Shown here: positions 1 through 13,110 of the stretch, piece by piece
How positions within the stretch are numbered: position 1 is the stretch's first letter
How the letters are laid out: each line of letters opens with the position of its first letter
Origin: Inia geoffrensis
Lineage: Eukaryota; Chordata; Mammalia; Artiodactyla; Iniidae
Direction of reading: 5' to 3'
Length of the DNA: 64,000 nt
Assembly: GCA_036417435.1 (NCBI GenBank)
Contig: CM070899.1
Location: 72,484,501 to 72,548,500, forward strand
Position numbers and translations under genes: made by a program
The notes under the pieces: generated by a model
The model's input: only the letters and a program-made list of their open reading frames with translations
Databases searched by the model: none
What the model was told of the DNA's origin: nothing

Positions 1-3000
1 CATGTTACTTATGCTTCAGGTTTGATATCTCACCTATTTTTTTTTTTTTTTTACCCCTTGAATTGTTAACTAAAACAGAAGTATTAAATTGGCTGAACAG
101 AATAAAGAATCATACTGTATACATTTGCCTGGTTTTAGGTAAATTACTATAGAAATAATGTTATAAATCAGTATATAATGCTTGGGTTTAATTTTTTAAC
201 GTATGTTTTAACAATGATTTCTAGTTATATTGTGAATTGAATAACGTATTTCTATTTTTTCCTTCTCATTCTTAACAATTTTTAAGTGAATAGTAACCTA
301 TCTGTGTAGGGCTCTTGTGACTGAATGATGTATTCTGCTTTGCTGTGGCACAGTTTTCACACAGCCACTTTTGTTGTTAAATGTTTTCATTTTCTATAGT
401 ACTTTTCATCCCTGTATATATGTACAGGAGTCACTTCACCCACCACCGAATTGCAGCCACTTCTGAGGTGGAACGCAGCAACTGTTTAACAGCGCACTTT
501 CCCCTAGGTGCTGACAGCTGTAGAAGAAATTGTACATGGTCCTGTACAGAAGGTATTTCTCCACTGTGCCATCTGCAGAGTGAAACTGACTAGGAGTACT
601 ACATAGACTGTAAGTTTCTTGTGTACCCGCCCTAGACTGGAAAACCCAATATGAGAGAATAACGAAAAACTGGGAAGCATCATTTAAAAATGTATTGAGG
701 TCAGTTAAACTCAGTGCTGCTCTCCCTGGCTCTAAATTTTATTTTAAGGTCATCTAATTTGTGATTGGTACTGATTAAATAACAAACAAATGGATGCACT
801 GCTCAGAAATTATTTTATTCTAAAAGCAAATGTAACTAAAATGCTTTTATAAATACTTCACTTTTAATGCAACTTAAGAGAATCAATTTGTTTTTAAATA
901 TTTTTCAAATAACCAAATCAGTATTATATAAGATTTTAGAGCTGTGTTCTTAAAGTAGTAAATCAACTTATAATTCAACAGAAACATCCTAATTAGCTTT
1001 CCTTGCAGTGTTGTATGCCTTAGTCTTAATACTTTCACTCTTCTCATGAAAGTTTTGCAACAAAGCCAGTTTGTGATGAATGTAGTTTTGATTTTTTGTT
1101 TTAGAAACATTGCGTTTGAACTTTTTAACATATTGAAAGAAAGCGTGGGAGAGAATAAATAGTAAATATTTGAACTTCCACGTAACGTATTTTAGTCTCT
1201 CACTCCCATTTAACTGTTTAATAATTTCCTTTTTTCCTTTTGTAAAAGCAATTTTACAAGAATGCTGCTTTTGTAATAGTTTGGCATGGTTGTGACTTAT
1301 AGGATAGGAAAATAACATTAGGAACTGCTGTGTCTATTTTTAAACAATATGATATGGATTGTTGTATTTCATTGTTTTGCTTTTTTTGAGTCAGTTGTAT
1401 GACTTGCTAGTTATCTTTGTGTGTGTGTTGTGTGTGTGTGCATCTATAGACATTTCTGTGGCAAGAAATTAGGGTCTCAGTCATTAGAAAGTCTTAATCT
1501 TATAAAACACAGTGTCATTTGTTTTAGGTAACTTTAAAGTATTTGTCATAACTTAAATGATATTTGTGTACATCTCTATACTGTAGGTTCTCAGTGAAAG
1601 CAGATAAAAGCCTCTCTGGGCCACAGTTTGTTTACTTGTAAAATGAGGTGGGTCGAAGAAATTATTTTCTAGAGACCTTTAAGTGTTTTCTGTTTAACTC
1701 AGTGGTAGAATTCTATGTACTGAGAATTGTACCTTACATTATGTAACCAAGATATTTTGGTGCAAGTGATTTTGTTCCAGTTAGAATATTATTTGTACTA
1801 ATTAAATACAGAGTGATGCTATTTTAGAATCAAAAGAGGAGTTCTGATTTCCTACAAAGATTTTAAACTGTCTCTAATTTTATAGTGGAGTTACCCCCAA
1901 TGTTTTGAAATAAAATTTTTTGAGAAATAATACAGTATGATTCTCATCAGGGAGCATCAAGCAGATTAGAAAAAGCTAGACTTTATTTACATTCAGAAAA
2001 GAATGCACTTAAATATTACCAAAAAACTAACATTTTAAGGAGATTTTACCCCTTACTTGCATAGACTTAATACTTCACTCAATAGTCAAAAGCGTTAAAA
2101 AAGTGAACATTAGTATTTTTAAAAATATAGTTTAGATATAATATAATATACTTATGTATCTCTAGCAAGAGGGTATTTTATCAGTACGTGAAATATTCGA
2201 TTTGCTATAACTGGTTCCTTTGTATTTTCTGCATGCAGTGTAAGTATTACTTAATCCCATTCATCTTATTAACTGAAGTAATCATAATTGACAGAATAGG
2301 CCATATGTTTTATATATTATTTTAATGTGTTGGTGAAAAGGTACAAACTATACCTGTGGTGCATATGTGAGTATATATTTTTCAGTTACACAGGATATTT
2401 AATTGTTATATATTAGATCTTCCGTGGATGATGAAGTTTAACAACTTATTAGATTCATATAAAACTTATACTTTAATATACTCCCAGTATATGGTATTTG
2501 GAAAAGGGAATTATATGGAAACTTTCATTTTTATTTAATACACTTGTGTACTATTTGAATTTAATGAACATGTACTGCTTGTATAATCAAAAATAATGTT
2601 GGTGTTTCAGTTCAATTGTATATTTGAAACGTTAGTTTATTTAGAAATTATCCTCATTGCATAAAGTATCTTATAGATATCTAATATTTCTATTTAATTG
2701 TTTATTTTCCAAGAGAGTGCTCTTCATCATATTCTGAAGAACTAGAATTTTGGTCAGTCTTATTATTTAATTTATACTCTCAATAATTTGGCATTCAGAA
2801 GTAAATACTAAATCAAGAGCAGTTAATCTTAATGAAACCTTTATTTTTTCGTCCTTCCCCATTATAATTTTCTATTTGAAATAGGAAAAATGAATCAAAT
2901 GCATAGATAATAGAAATTTCTAAATAATTATATGTACTTAGACTTCCAGCAATAATGTTCTAGCAACATCTAGCTTTCAATTAAAGATTTTAAAAAGAAA

Positions 3001-3588
3001 TATTTAGACTAGCTGAAGAAATAAGTGAAATTGATGAGAAAATAAGCTACAGAGAAGTATACTTTGTAGATTTTAATTTAAATTAATTTTAAAGAACATA
3101 CATTTTTAAATGGAGTTTCAATATATATTTTTAAATTCTCAGATACTCTTCTCAGTTTTACAAAGTACATACTCTATCTTTTAAATTAGAGACATTTTTA
3201 GATCCATCCCAAACAGATTGTTAAAAAATTGTCTTACCAAATTTGTCTGAACAAATTTTTGTGATATTATAGGGAGATAAACCTTTCAAATATATTTCCC
3301 AAATAACCTCTGGCAGATATATTGAGATAAAATCATCATATAATTACCTCAATCTTTGCTATATCTTATTTTATATATATATATATTAATTCCTGTCTGT
3401 TTTCATGAATTCTGCAGGTATTTCTCAATATAAATCGAATCAGTTGAAAATTTTAAATGTATAAGTTTGCTTAAAGAACTATTTAATGCCACAAATCTTT
3501 TATCTTTAATACTGAATTAACAAACATTATTACTTAAAACATTTTTTTAACTCTGAAATTTCAATGTGTTGTATGTAATATTTGTGGG
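1..3588 (+). other. Intron sequence, little recognised
   Basis: A+T-rich. Apart from the MIR at 1590-1690 and TG tracts I see nothing definite. 430-600 is G+C-richer and holds a 70-codon ORF (381-593) without a recognised product, possibly part of an old repeat. Minus-strand ORFs at 883-1318 look like chance frames. Confidence 0.6.
1590..1690 (+). mobile_element. MIR SINE fragment
   Basis: CTCTCTGGGCCACAGTTTGT..TTACTTGTAAAATGAGGTGG matches the MIR 'cctcagtttcctcatctgtaaaatgggg' region. Confidence 0.55.
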
Positions 3589-3613
3589 GTGTGTGTGTGT
3601 GTGTGTGTGTGTG
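3589..3613 (+). repeat. (TG)n microsatellite
   Basis: About 12 uninterrupted TG units. A related interrupted TG tract is at 1417-1440 and shorter ones at 37974-38000. Confidence 0.9.
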
Positions 3614-3721
3614 ATCTTCCTAATGTATTTTCTGAAGCATGGTTGGCTTCCTGATTGCCAGGACTTTGTAGCTATTTAATCAAATGTAACTTAACAAATT
3701 TAAGGTTTTTTTTTTTTTTTT

Positions 3722-3848
3722 TTTCAATCTGTTAATTGGAAATCATTACACCTACCTCACAGGGTTGTTGTGAGGAAAAAACAATCAAACATGTGAAAGA
3801 GTGCTTAACATATACTAGATATGCAGTATATGAAAAATGTGTGTTACT
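3722..3848 (+). mobile_element. MIR SINE fragment
   Basis: CACCTACCTCACAGGGTTGT..TGTGAGGA.., ..GAGTGCTTAACATATACTAG is the 3' core of MIR in sense orientation. Confidence 0.75.
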
Positions 3849-3849
3849 G

Positions 3850-4640
3850 AAACCTTTCAGTGGCCTCCATCGTTCTTTTGATAAAATCCAAATTCCCTGT
3901 CCAGGTATTGATCTGGCTCCTCAAATTTCTTTCTTTCCTTGTAGACTGCATGTATTGATTGATTGATTGCTACTGAACTTTTTACAGTTCCCAGAATATG
4001 CCATGTTTTCTTTGGGCCTTTGCCTGCCTGCAGCATTCTTTCCAACCACTCACATACCCCTTAATCCCTAGGCTACTATCATCTGTATAACTTAACCTAA
4101 TCCTTTAGACCTAACTTTTTTTTTTTTTTTTTAAATTTATTTATTTATTTTTATTTATTTATTGTTGGCTGCATTGGGTCTTCGTTGCTGCGCGCAGGCT
4201 TTCTCTAGTTATGGTGAGCCGGGGCTACTCTGTGGTGCGTGGGCTTCTCATTGCAGTGGCTTCTCTTGTTGCAGAGCATGGGCTCTAGGCACGTGGGCTT
4301 CAGTAGTTGTGGCATGTGGGCTCAGTAGTTGTGGCCCACGGGCTCTAGAGTGCAGGCTCAGTAGTTGTGGTGCACGGGCTTAGTTGCTCCGCGGCATGTG
4401 GGATCTTCCTGGACCAGGACTCGAACCTGTGTCCCCTGCATTGGCAGGTGGATTCTTAACCACTGTGCCACCAGGGAAGCCCTAGACCTAACTTTAATTT
4501 CTCCTTAACTGAGGTGTTTCCTACTGCTTCATCCTTTATACTTTTGTTAGGTGACCCTTGTACATGGTCCTGTAGGCTTTGCTTATTCCTGTTCTTGTGT
4601 GTTTCTTTCTGTAAACTCGTTGAAGGTGGAATCTGCCTTT
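3850..4640 (-). mobile_element. L2-type relic split by a CHR SINE
   Basis: The plus strand reads ..CTTTCAGTGGCCTCCATCG.., ..ATCTGGCTCCTCAAATTTC.., ..GAATATGCCATGTTTTCTT.., ..GGGCCTTTGCCTGCCTGCAG, interrupted at 4106-4495 by the CHR-1 SINE and its duplication, then ..ACTGAGGTGTTTCCTACTGC. Antisense ancient LINE. Confidence 0.55.
4119..4482 (-). mobile_element. CHR-1-like tRNA-derived SINE
   Basis: Minus-strand element starting GGGCTTCCCTGGTGGCACAG, with a tRNA-derived head (A/B-box region including GGTTCGAGTCC), several CACAACTACTGAGCC-type units, then (AAAT)n and poly-A. It is flanked by a 13-bp direct repeat TAGACCTAACTTT (4106-4118 and 4483-4495), an exact target-site duplication. It inserted into an L2-type relic whose halves are 3850-4105 and 4496-4640. 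Confidence 0.95.
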
Positions 4641-6119
4641 AACTTCTTTTTCCAAGTACTTAACAGAGTTTCTGCAAGTCAGGACATGAGTGAACATTTA
4701 AAAATAGATATAAGTCCTCCCTAAACAAATTCACAGTATGTACATGGTTATGTGATTGGTACTCCTTTAAAAAAATAACTTTAATTTTTCTGTGTTTATA
4801 GACTAGATTTCAGACTTCACAATAATCAAATCAAAATTATCGCTTTATAATCAGACTACTTTGCCCGCCATTTAGCGCTTTCTGTGGGTTTATTAAAAGA
4901 GATGGACTCACCAGGGTACAAGCGGAAAGTTACTTTATTTTTTTCTGTCACTGTACCCAAAATCCCATTTTGAATATTATTTTTTCTGTCTCAGTGCTGT
5001 TCAAGTACCTATCCTTGTTCTGCCCTTGCCTTGCTCTTCTTCCTTTTTCTTCTCCTCTTGCTCTTCTCTCTCTCTTGTTCTTTTGTTTTCTCTGTCATTC
5101 CTTCTTTACTCACTCTCTGGCACTGCAAAATAGACTGTTTTCAGGCAGTAAAAAAACAGGCTAAGAAATTAAAATTCCGAACTGTCATCCAATGTAAAAT
5201 TTCTCCCTTACATCAACCTTACTCAAAGCAGTCTTAAAACTCTGAGTGGGGAAGGGGAAAGTCAACTAGTAGACTTTTGTATTAATTTCTTTTGCCTTAT
5301 TTTTCCTCCCTACACACTGTGCAGCTCCTGGGTCTTCCAAAGATTCAAGATTAGAAATAGAGAACAACTAATTGGTAGTAAAGGTATGTTGGAAATCTGA
5401 ATGGATTCTTTCTTTTGCTTTTTGGGGTTTATCAAAGATTCCTACTGCCTGAGGATAACCCAGTTGTAATTTGATACTTCCTTTGTCTTCCTTTGACTAT
5501 CTTCCTTAGTCTCTGACTTTCTGGTCTACCTCCAGCCCCTTTCTTCTGGGGTTATCTTGTTCCTTTTGTAGTCCTTCGGGTAGAGTTTCTTTAAAAATGG
5601 CTCAGGGCTAGTTCCTTTCCCAGGGATCCTTATCTGTCGTATGGGAAAATGTAATTCTGTACTCCACAATCTCTGAAATGGAATTCTTGGCCATTTCTGA
5701 GGTAGTAGCCTGGAGTGAGGTCATCTTGCCCTCTTGCCTTTAGATTTCTTTTTCAGACCTAAGTCCAGTTCCTGTACCATTCCTTAAGTGTCCTGTATTC
5801 TGAAGGGCATAAGCCAAAGTCTGAGTGAATCATTGTTCTATTCCTTCCCCAAACAATTTATAAACTCCCCTCCTCCATTAGATGCTTATATTTTTTTATG
5901 TGAATGATAGACTAAAGGATACATGAGCGATTATTGGCCACATTCTTTCCACGTGTTGCATAGATGATGTATCACCTCAGCTCTAGTACTTGGAACCTAT
6001 TGTTCTCAGCTTCGGGTCCTTAGCAGAAACGGAGAAAACAGGAAAATTCACATTTTAATATCCTTTTAAATCACCTGCACTGAGGCCATTATGGGGAGCT
6101 GGCATATCTATGAATGTTC

Positions 6120-6450
6120 ATCCATTTCTGTATCTCCATACCTTGTCTTAGGCTATTCTGTGAGTTTGGAATGTTCTTTCTAGCTTTTCCTCCTGATAGA
6201 ATCTTACTCAGCCTTCGATGTCCAATTTAGATGAAGTCTTTATTTGTCTTGGCAGTTAGAATAAATGCTTTTCTCTAGTGTGTTCTGTGTTCTCACTAAT
6301 ACTTTGTTTAAAGTATTATTGCATTATGTATAAATATGTCTGTCTTCCTATTAGATTGTGAGCATTTTAAAGACAGCTACTGACTTATTTCTTGGTGAAT
6401 CCCTTACTGCTGTTCTCTGTTTATGTATTCAGTATATTATTTGCTGAATT
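6120..6450 (-). mobile_element. L2-type antisense relic
   Basis: GGAATGTTCTTTCTAGCTTT.., ..GATAGAATCTTACTCAGCC.., ..TATTAGATTGTGAGCATTTT.. Pattern of antisense ancient LINE 3' ends. Confidence 0.45.
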
Positions 6451-6831
6451 AATGAATCTCTTCTAAACACTGAGATTGGGGTTTATAATATTACTGTTGA
6501 GTAATTAATACTTCTATTTTTATTTATGTATATCCTTAGTCCAAAAATATTTGAGGGTGCAAGAATTATTTTTTATGCCTCTGATTTTTTTTTTTAAGCC
6601 AGTGGTATTGCCCTTCATTCATTCTTAGGCAAGTGCATTTTAGGTTTTAGTTGTGTTTTGGCTCGGTTGATCTTCTTCCATTTCCGTTGCATCTCTTTGT
6701 TTTTCTTCCTTGTTTTATTACAATTGATAAGAGTGTCAATGATGATTAAATAAGGATAACCAGGTAATCCAAGCAGGTTCAGGTTGAAAGTTAGAAAAAA
6801 AAAAAAAAAAATTTATTTCCATTATCAGATT

Positions 6832-6863
6832 TTCTTTTCTTTCTTTCTTTCTTTCTTTTTTTT
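6832..6863 (+). repeat. (CTTT)n microsatellite
   Basis: TTTC units followed by poly-T, close to a poly-A tract at 6797-6811. No associated mobile element was identified. Confidence 0.85.
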
Positions 6864-8262
6864 AAATTCTTCAAGGTTTCAGATTGTATCACAAAATGTG
6901 GTCAGAAATGGTGAAAAATCAAGCTGTTGGTCACCAAGAACACTGGTTATGAGAGAGTAGTATTCCTATAACAGAAAATTAAATTGAAGTTGTATTTGTT
7001 GCGAGTAAAGTGCTGTTTCAGTCAGACTTTATTGTATTGTTATTTTGAGTGATTGCTGTGCAAAAGTGACTTAAACAGTTTGGAACGCAGCATTGAATTT
7101 CTGCCATTCCTCAACATAATTTAATGCAATCTTTATTGCTGAAATTTAGCCAAAAGTAGGATTCTTTAATAAGTATTGTCAGGTAAATATATGATAATTA
7201 GATAATTCCCAAGTCAAAAGGGCATTGTAGGTAGAAATAATTGAAAAATTCCTTTGATGTTTAAAAATCTTTTTTTTTTCTGGAAAGTTCCAAATGAGTA
7301 TAGCTAGTATACTAAGAAGTAAAACAGAAAAAAAATGTGTTCTCTTCAAATCATATCATTAAAATTTGAGAGAAGATAAATCAATTATCAAAATATCCCA
7401 TCATTTTTTGCACCTATTTCCACATTGCTATTAAATATGGATTATCTCATTTAAAATTTCAAAGAAAGATTTTTACCTTATTTACTAACTTTCACCAATA
7501 TAACTAGTGACACTTTAATATTTAATTTTTGATTTTTATCAATTAATACTTCCTAGCCTAGGAATCTTGGTGAATGGATGTTCTGACCTTTATGTCAGGT
7601 GAAATGGTAAATATGACAAATCTCAGGATCAGATGAATTTCAAGCAGCATTGATGCAAGGAATTGTAATATATGTGATTACTTTATGAAGTCATATTTCT
7701 TATACCAATAGACTTTTGTATTTGTGTTTTCATAAGAAGGAACAAACTGAAAATACGACCAAGTGTGTCTAGGTATCAAGAAACTATTTATTCCTGCTAC
7801 TTTACTCTTTTCCCAACCATTGCAGTAATTCAAACATTCTATTTACTTTACAAAATTAGTAAAATTAATTATTCTTGTATTTTTCACTTAGTTTAAGGTG
7901 AATATTGCTATGTGATGGAAGTTTGATATTAGAAAGAACAAATTTCTATTTTTCTAAGTTTTCATGAGCATACTTGGGAAAACTAAAATTCAGGGGTGTT
8001 TTTAGGAAGCATCTGGTATGTATAGCCACCAGTCATCATATAGGAAAATTACTACTTAAAAATATAGTTTTTCAAAATATACTATCTGAAATATATTTCT
8101 CTTTTAAAATTTGTCATTTTTTTTTCCTTTTAAATGGCTCTTTCTGTTTTTTAATTGTGATATTGTCTAGGACTTTAGTATAGAAACCGTTTCAGTGGGT
8201 CAAGTAAAATGTTAAAAATTGAATAGTAAAGAGCTCTAAAATTCATCAGAAATCTACTTCTT

Positions 8263-8436
8263 TTTTTTTTTTTTGCGGTACACGGGCCTCTCACTGTTGT
8301 GGCCTCTCCAGTTGCGGAGCACAGGCTCTGGACGTGCAGGCTCAGCGGCATGTGGGATCTTCCCGGACCGGGGCACGAACCCACATCCCCTGCATCAGCA
8401 GGCGACCTCTCAACCACTGCGCCACCAGGGAAGCCC
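8263..8436 (-). mobile_element. CHR-2-like tRNA-derived SINE
   Basis: Shorter CHR form: minus strand GGGCTTCCCTGGTGGCGCAG, tRNA-like head, then CAGTGAGAGGCCCGTGTACC and poly-A. Target-site duplication AGAAATCTACTTCTT (8248-8262) versus AGAAACCTACTTCTT (8437-8451), one mismatch. Short ORFs here on both strands are shadows of the SINE. Confidence 0.95.
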
Positions 8437-8569
8437 AGAAACCTACTTCTTTATTTTATACTTAATGTTAGTGCTCCACAGCATAATACCTTACTCATGT
8501 TGTGGAGGTAAATGCAAATAATAAGAAAATTGGCCATTAATTGATATTTACTTTTTATGCTTCTTTTTG

Positions 8570-8960
8570 AAATTCTATCTCCATATTTTCCCACTGTGCT
8601 GCAAGTTGTGACAGATTCAGCTTGTCTGAAACCAAATCAGATCTTTAGTTCTCCATTCTCATTCTGCCTCCCAACCTAAATCATTCTTGCTGTGGCTTCA
8701 CCATAAACCTGTGACGTAGGGTCAAAATATTATCTCTCTCTTCTCTCCTTTAATTTGAATATCATTCTATTTATTTCCAGATTCTAAAATAGTTTTGCTT
8801 TTAAGATGTCTTAAATCAGTATGCTTCATTCTGTATTTACTGATAAAACTCTAGTTCATTACTTATCACTTACCAAGATTTGTGTACTAGTTTTGTCTTT
8901 CTATTTATATTACATTTTCCTTGAGAGTAGAAACCACGTATTATTCACATTTGTGATTTC
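8570..8960 (-). mobile_element. L2-type antisense relic
   Basis: ..TCATTCTGCCTCCCAACC.., ..CTTGAGAGTAGAAACCACG.. Pattern of antisense ancient LINE sequence, strongly diverged. Confidence 0.35.
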
Positions 8961-9369
8961 CATAGAGAATATTCTCAGTAAATCCTTTCTAAGTTCACTC
9001 AGTTAATTGTGAGATAGTTTATTCTTGGTATTTAACTCTTAAAAATATTGAATGGATTGCCAAAACACAGGTCAGCCCCACATTTAAAATCAGTCACACA
9101 TTATTCCAACTAGATAATTTTCCTATTAATGTTAACACTACCAGGAAAGTACCTTAAATGAATTCTGAACAATAACCTATTAAGAACACTTGGCTTGGTA
9201 CTAACTATGTGAAAGCAAATTTTACTGGCCTTATGCTAGTATATATGCTAGTTTGTAGGCTCCTGTTATAACTTACACACTGAGTTCAGTCTTTTTTTCC
9301 TTTGATCCCATTTTTAAAATATGGAGTTACAGGCAGTTTTGAGAAAATAATTTTAGCAGAAGAAAACTA

Positions 9370-9633
9370 ATGGGTTATTTCTCTTTTTACGTTAGTCCCT
9401 TTCTAGCTCTTTTAGACATATGTAATACAAATGGTAAGCAAGTTTCTTTTGAAGTCAACTCAACTCCCAGTCCCACTGTGGATCTGATTTATCCTAGTAA
9501 AATACAGTGGCCCCCTAAGAAGAGTAATATCCAAGAACATGCACGGATTGCTTACCATATGCCTTTTCAGCCTCTTCCCACATCACCTGTGGACATTAAC
9601 TTGCCAGAGGTGAAGCTCCTGCCAGACCTGTGA
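9370..9633 (+). other. Protein-like 87-codon ORF of unknown origin
   Basis: Frame 9370-9633 encodes 87 residues. From about residue 30 it looks protein-like rather than random: NSTPSPTVDLIYPSKIQWPP, EHARIAYHMPFQPLPTSP and LPEVKLLPDL, with mixed codons and few A+T-rich runs. Upstream, TTTACGTTAGTCCCTTTCTAG could act as a splice acceptor at 9406. There is no downstream donor before the stop and no poly-A of a retrocopy (an A-rich run occurs at 9699-9712). I do not recognise the product. It could be a decayed retrocopy fragment, a cryptic terminal exon or chance. Confidence 0.25.
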
Positions 9634-10689
9634 TACAATCAAATGAAATAACTCAGGACTATTCTAGACAGATAAGCAATCACACATGTACAGAAAACAA
9701 AAACAAAAAAACAGCCTTACCCTAAGTACCAGGGAATTGGGTCAATAAAGGAAAACTGAATTGGAAGATTTTTAATAGAAAAACAATGGAAACAATTTCA
9801 CATCATATTTTTCAACAGAGGCTTGGGAGGAAGCCCATTGTTCTCAAGGAGGTAATTGAATGTTCCCTTTTTCTGTATTTAAATTGAGAATTTTTTCGCT
9901 ATATTTTGGGCCATTATTTATCTTGGTCATTGACAATATTCATTTTTTAGATTATAACATATAGTCATTTCTCATTTTTTATTTTTGGTTTTTTTGAAAT
10001 AAAAAGCATTTTAAAACTTCAAAAAATTATTTTAGGGATTCCTGTGCTAGAACTTTATAGATAGCTTTTTTCCCCTTTGCCTTTTCTTCTTATAGTCTTT
10101 GAAGATAATCACTGGTTTATGAAAATTTTCATTATGAGTGTGGTATCATTTCAGGTCAGATTGAATATGGGCTTACTGTGGTTTTTTAGACTGTTTCATA
10201 AAATTATTTGAATGAATGTCAGTGTTATATAGAAATAAGATGACCTCTTAAATGTGTTCTCTTAAAAATATTCTTTTCAGTCTATAATTTTGAATATTTT
10301 CATTAGTATAATCCTATTTTCTTCTCATTCCTCTCATCTTTCTTTTAGTAGTATGTGTGTGTATTTATCTACATATGTCTATCATCTGTCTACACACATT
10401 CACACATACATAAGAGCTCTTAATTTTATAAATTGACTTTTAATATTTCAGTGTCTCAGTTATTTCTTTGAGAATGATAAATTTTCAAGTTAGTTAAATT
10501 TTCTTTTGGTTTATATAAAATTAAAATTTGAAGCCTATGTATGTTTTATAATCTGTTTTCCAGTTTCGCCCATATTTATATTAACATTGGCATATGTTGC
10601 TTTTATACGCTATATATTATATCTGTTTGGTGGTTTGTGTGTCACTTAGTAAATTTAATATAATCAACATTCTGTTATTTATATAATAT

Positions 10690-11430
10690 TCTATTCTCAT
10701 TCTTCATTCATTCATTCAACAAATGTTTATTTTGTAGTACTGTTCTCTAGGTCCTGTATGCTGGGAATACAGAAAGTCTCTGCTCTGGTGGAGCTTATAC
10801 TCTTATAAGTGAAGAGGAAGACATATAACACTAAATAATTTCACATAGGCATAAATACTATAAAGGAACTAAGTGTATGTGATAAAAGTGTTGAGGAGGA
10901 GTATGCTTTAGCTAGGATAGCAAGAGGAGACCTCTTCAAAGAAGGGATATTTAAATTGAGCTCTAAATGATTCGGAGGAAGAAAATCACATTCCAGGTAT
11001 CAGGAATAACAAGGACAAAAGTTTTTGGATCTGAATGAGTTTGGCAAGTTCAAAGAACAGAGACAAATGCTGTGTGTGTTGAATGTTGTTGGGGGAGAGA
11101 GTGGCAAAAGGAGATGTTTATGAGATAACACGGGGTGAGCTCACATGGGCCGTACATAGCAAGGAGAATTTTATTATAGTTAAAATGTGAATATATTGGG
11201 CACTTGAATGTTATGATGATTAACACTGAGGAAATCACTCTCCCTGCTGTATAGAAGATTAACAAGGGAAGGGGTGAGGGGCTAGAAAGAGGTAGTTATT
11301 AGGAAGTTATTGCAGTAGTCTTAGAAATTATGGTGGCTTAGGGCTTTTTGAAGTAGAAATGATGTTTTGGAGGGGCACTGTTAGAATTTGTGAATGGATT
11401 AGAAATGGTGTAATCAACAGTATCAGACAT
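10690..11430 (+). mobile_element. Ancient LINE relic (L1ME/L2-type), sense
   Basis: (TTCA)n, then CAACAAATGTTTATTTTG.., ..GGGAATACAGAAAGTCTC.., ..GGTGGAGCTTATACTCTT.., ..AGACCTCTTCAAAGAAGG.., ..ATTGCAGTAGTCTTAGAA.. All belong in order to a common ancient repeat of mammals. The family name is uncertain. Confidence 0.55.
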
Positions 11431-11439
11431 AATTAAACA

Positions 11440-12540
11440 TTAAATATTCTTCGAAGATTTAATGGACACACACTTTTCCATGGCAGAAATGTACCATAAT
11501 TTATTTAAATTACACCTCTATTTTTGATTAGTTTTTTTCCTCATTTTTTGCTAGCATAAATAACAATCTTGTCATTTTCTCACCTCACTGCCATTGTATA
11601 TAAATGATGATTTGTGATAGCTTTCCAATTTGAAAGGTAAAAAATTATATCTTGCTTTTTTAATTTGCTTATCTTTGATTACTAGGTAGATTGAAATTTT
11701 AATGTGTGTATTGATCGATCAGTTGTATTTTTTCAGTTGTGAATTGTTTCTAGTCTTGTTTGGGGATGTTGATATTTTCCTTATTGTTTTGAAATGCCAT
11801 ATTAACTTTCTATGATGATTTAAAGGTCCCAACATGATTTGGCCTTGAGATTTCTTGATTACGTCTTATTTCAGTCTCCCCACTGCCCTTTATGCTCAAG
11901 AGACTTCAACCACTTCTCAAACAGGCTGATCTTTGTCTTGCCTCATGGCTTTTGCACTTGTGGTTATCCATTTTCTGGATCCCTCTTCCTCAAATCTTTA
12001 CATGGTGATTATGTCTCATCATTAATGTTTCAGCTCAAATGTCACCTCCTTAGCGGAACTGTTAATCAACTTTCTAGTGCTACATCCCTCTCACCCCTTT
12101 CACATTCCATCGCGTTACTGCCTGCGGGGTTTTTGTTTGTTTGTGTGTTTCCTCAGTCTTTTATGGTCTTCATAGCACTAATCACTGTTTGAAGTTACTG
12201 TCTTACCTGTCCTTTCCAATGAGAATGAAACCATGGGAGCAGGTATCTACTCTGATTTGTTTACTGCTATGCCCTCTAGGGTAGTATATTGTTGGCCAAA
12301 ATTAATATTTTTGTCAAATGGATAATATAAGGATATTAGCCATTTGTTCCATGTACTTGTGTTTTTCCCTTTTATCAATTGTCTTTATCTTTGTTTATGG
12401 CATTTTTTTATACAAAGAATTTTATATTTTCATGGAGTCAAATCAATGAAGCATTTTTCTTTTGACTTTTTATTACTTTTAGAAGGAAAGAAAAAACCTT
12501 CCCATCTTGAGTTCTTCCATTTTCCTATATTCTAATTAAA
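11440..12540 (-). mobile_element. Old L1M-type antisense relic interrupted by an L2-type relic
   Basis: 11440-11820 and 12300-12540 read like two parts of an antisense old L1 (..ACCATAATTTATTTAAATTA..; ..GATATTAGCCATTTGTTCCA..). Between them 11825-12300 is L2-like antisense sequence (..GGCTTTTGCACTTGTGG.., ..CAGCTCAAATGTCACCTCCT..). The 117-codon plus-strand ORF at 11839-12192 is a shadow of the L2 part. Confidence 0.5.
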
Positions 12541-12639
12541 ATGTTTCTGAATGTAAAATTATCATTTATTTTTATGAATTAGGGAAGGTTTAAAGATAAA
12601 AATAGCTCTTGTAAATGTACTTCTATGCTTTCTTCTAGT

Positions 12640-13110
12640 CTTAATACACATTATCTATAAAATAGAGATCATACTGTATAGAGAGCTTTTTACCTTTTTT
12701 CAATTTATATTGTACCATGTGCATATTTAGATGGTATATATTCTTCATTCTTCACAAGCGTGATCTTTTCAGTGTCTACAGAATATCCCATCTTAGGCAT
12801 TTGTTATATTTAATCAATCCCTTATTGTATACTTGTTTTAATCTTTTAAATATAAACACAGTGCGTATTATTGTGTTTAAGTTTTTGTGTACACTTACAT
12901 TTGTTCTGTTATGATAAATTACTGAACATAGAATAGTGGGTCATAGGAGTATATACAATATTTTAAGATATTTGAGTATTCATTGCCAAATTATATCTCC
13001 GGAAACTGAAATCAGTTCACAGTCCTAGTAGTAATTTATGCCTGTATCTGTTTCTCATGATATTTTCCAATTCCCGGTAATTGTGTGCTTTTAAAATCTT
13101 GGCCCATTTC
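12640..13110 (-). mobile_element. Old L1-type antisense relic
   Basis: ATAAAATAGAGATCATACTG, ..TACCATGTGCATATTTAG.., ..AGAATAGTGGGTCATAGGAG.. and ..TTTTAAAATCTTGGCCCATT match the pattern of antisense old L1 3' regions. Weak and diverged. Confidence 0.45.

Larger units (their letters stand above)
4641..8247 (+). other. Intron sequence, little recognised
   Basis: 5020-6080 is pyrimidine-rich on the plus strand, with low-complexity CTCTT runs giving spurious hydrophobic ORFs. It may contain an old unclassified retroelement. 6450-8247 is A+T-rich unique sequence with simple repeats. Confidence 0.5.

Noticed and set aside
381..593. 70-codon cysteine-containing ORF
   Set aside because: No start context, splice site or similarity recognised. 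Probably part of an old repeat.
4970..5237. Hydrophobic, signal-peptide-like small ORFs
   Set aside because: Produced by a CTCTT-rich low-complexity tract.
11839..12192. 117-codon ORF with cysteine pairs
   Set aside because: It coincides with an antisense L2-type repeat; similar frames are common in this repeat.
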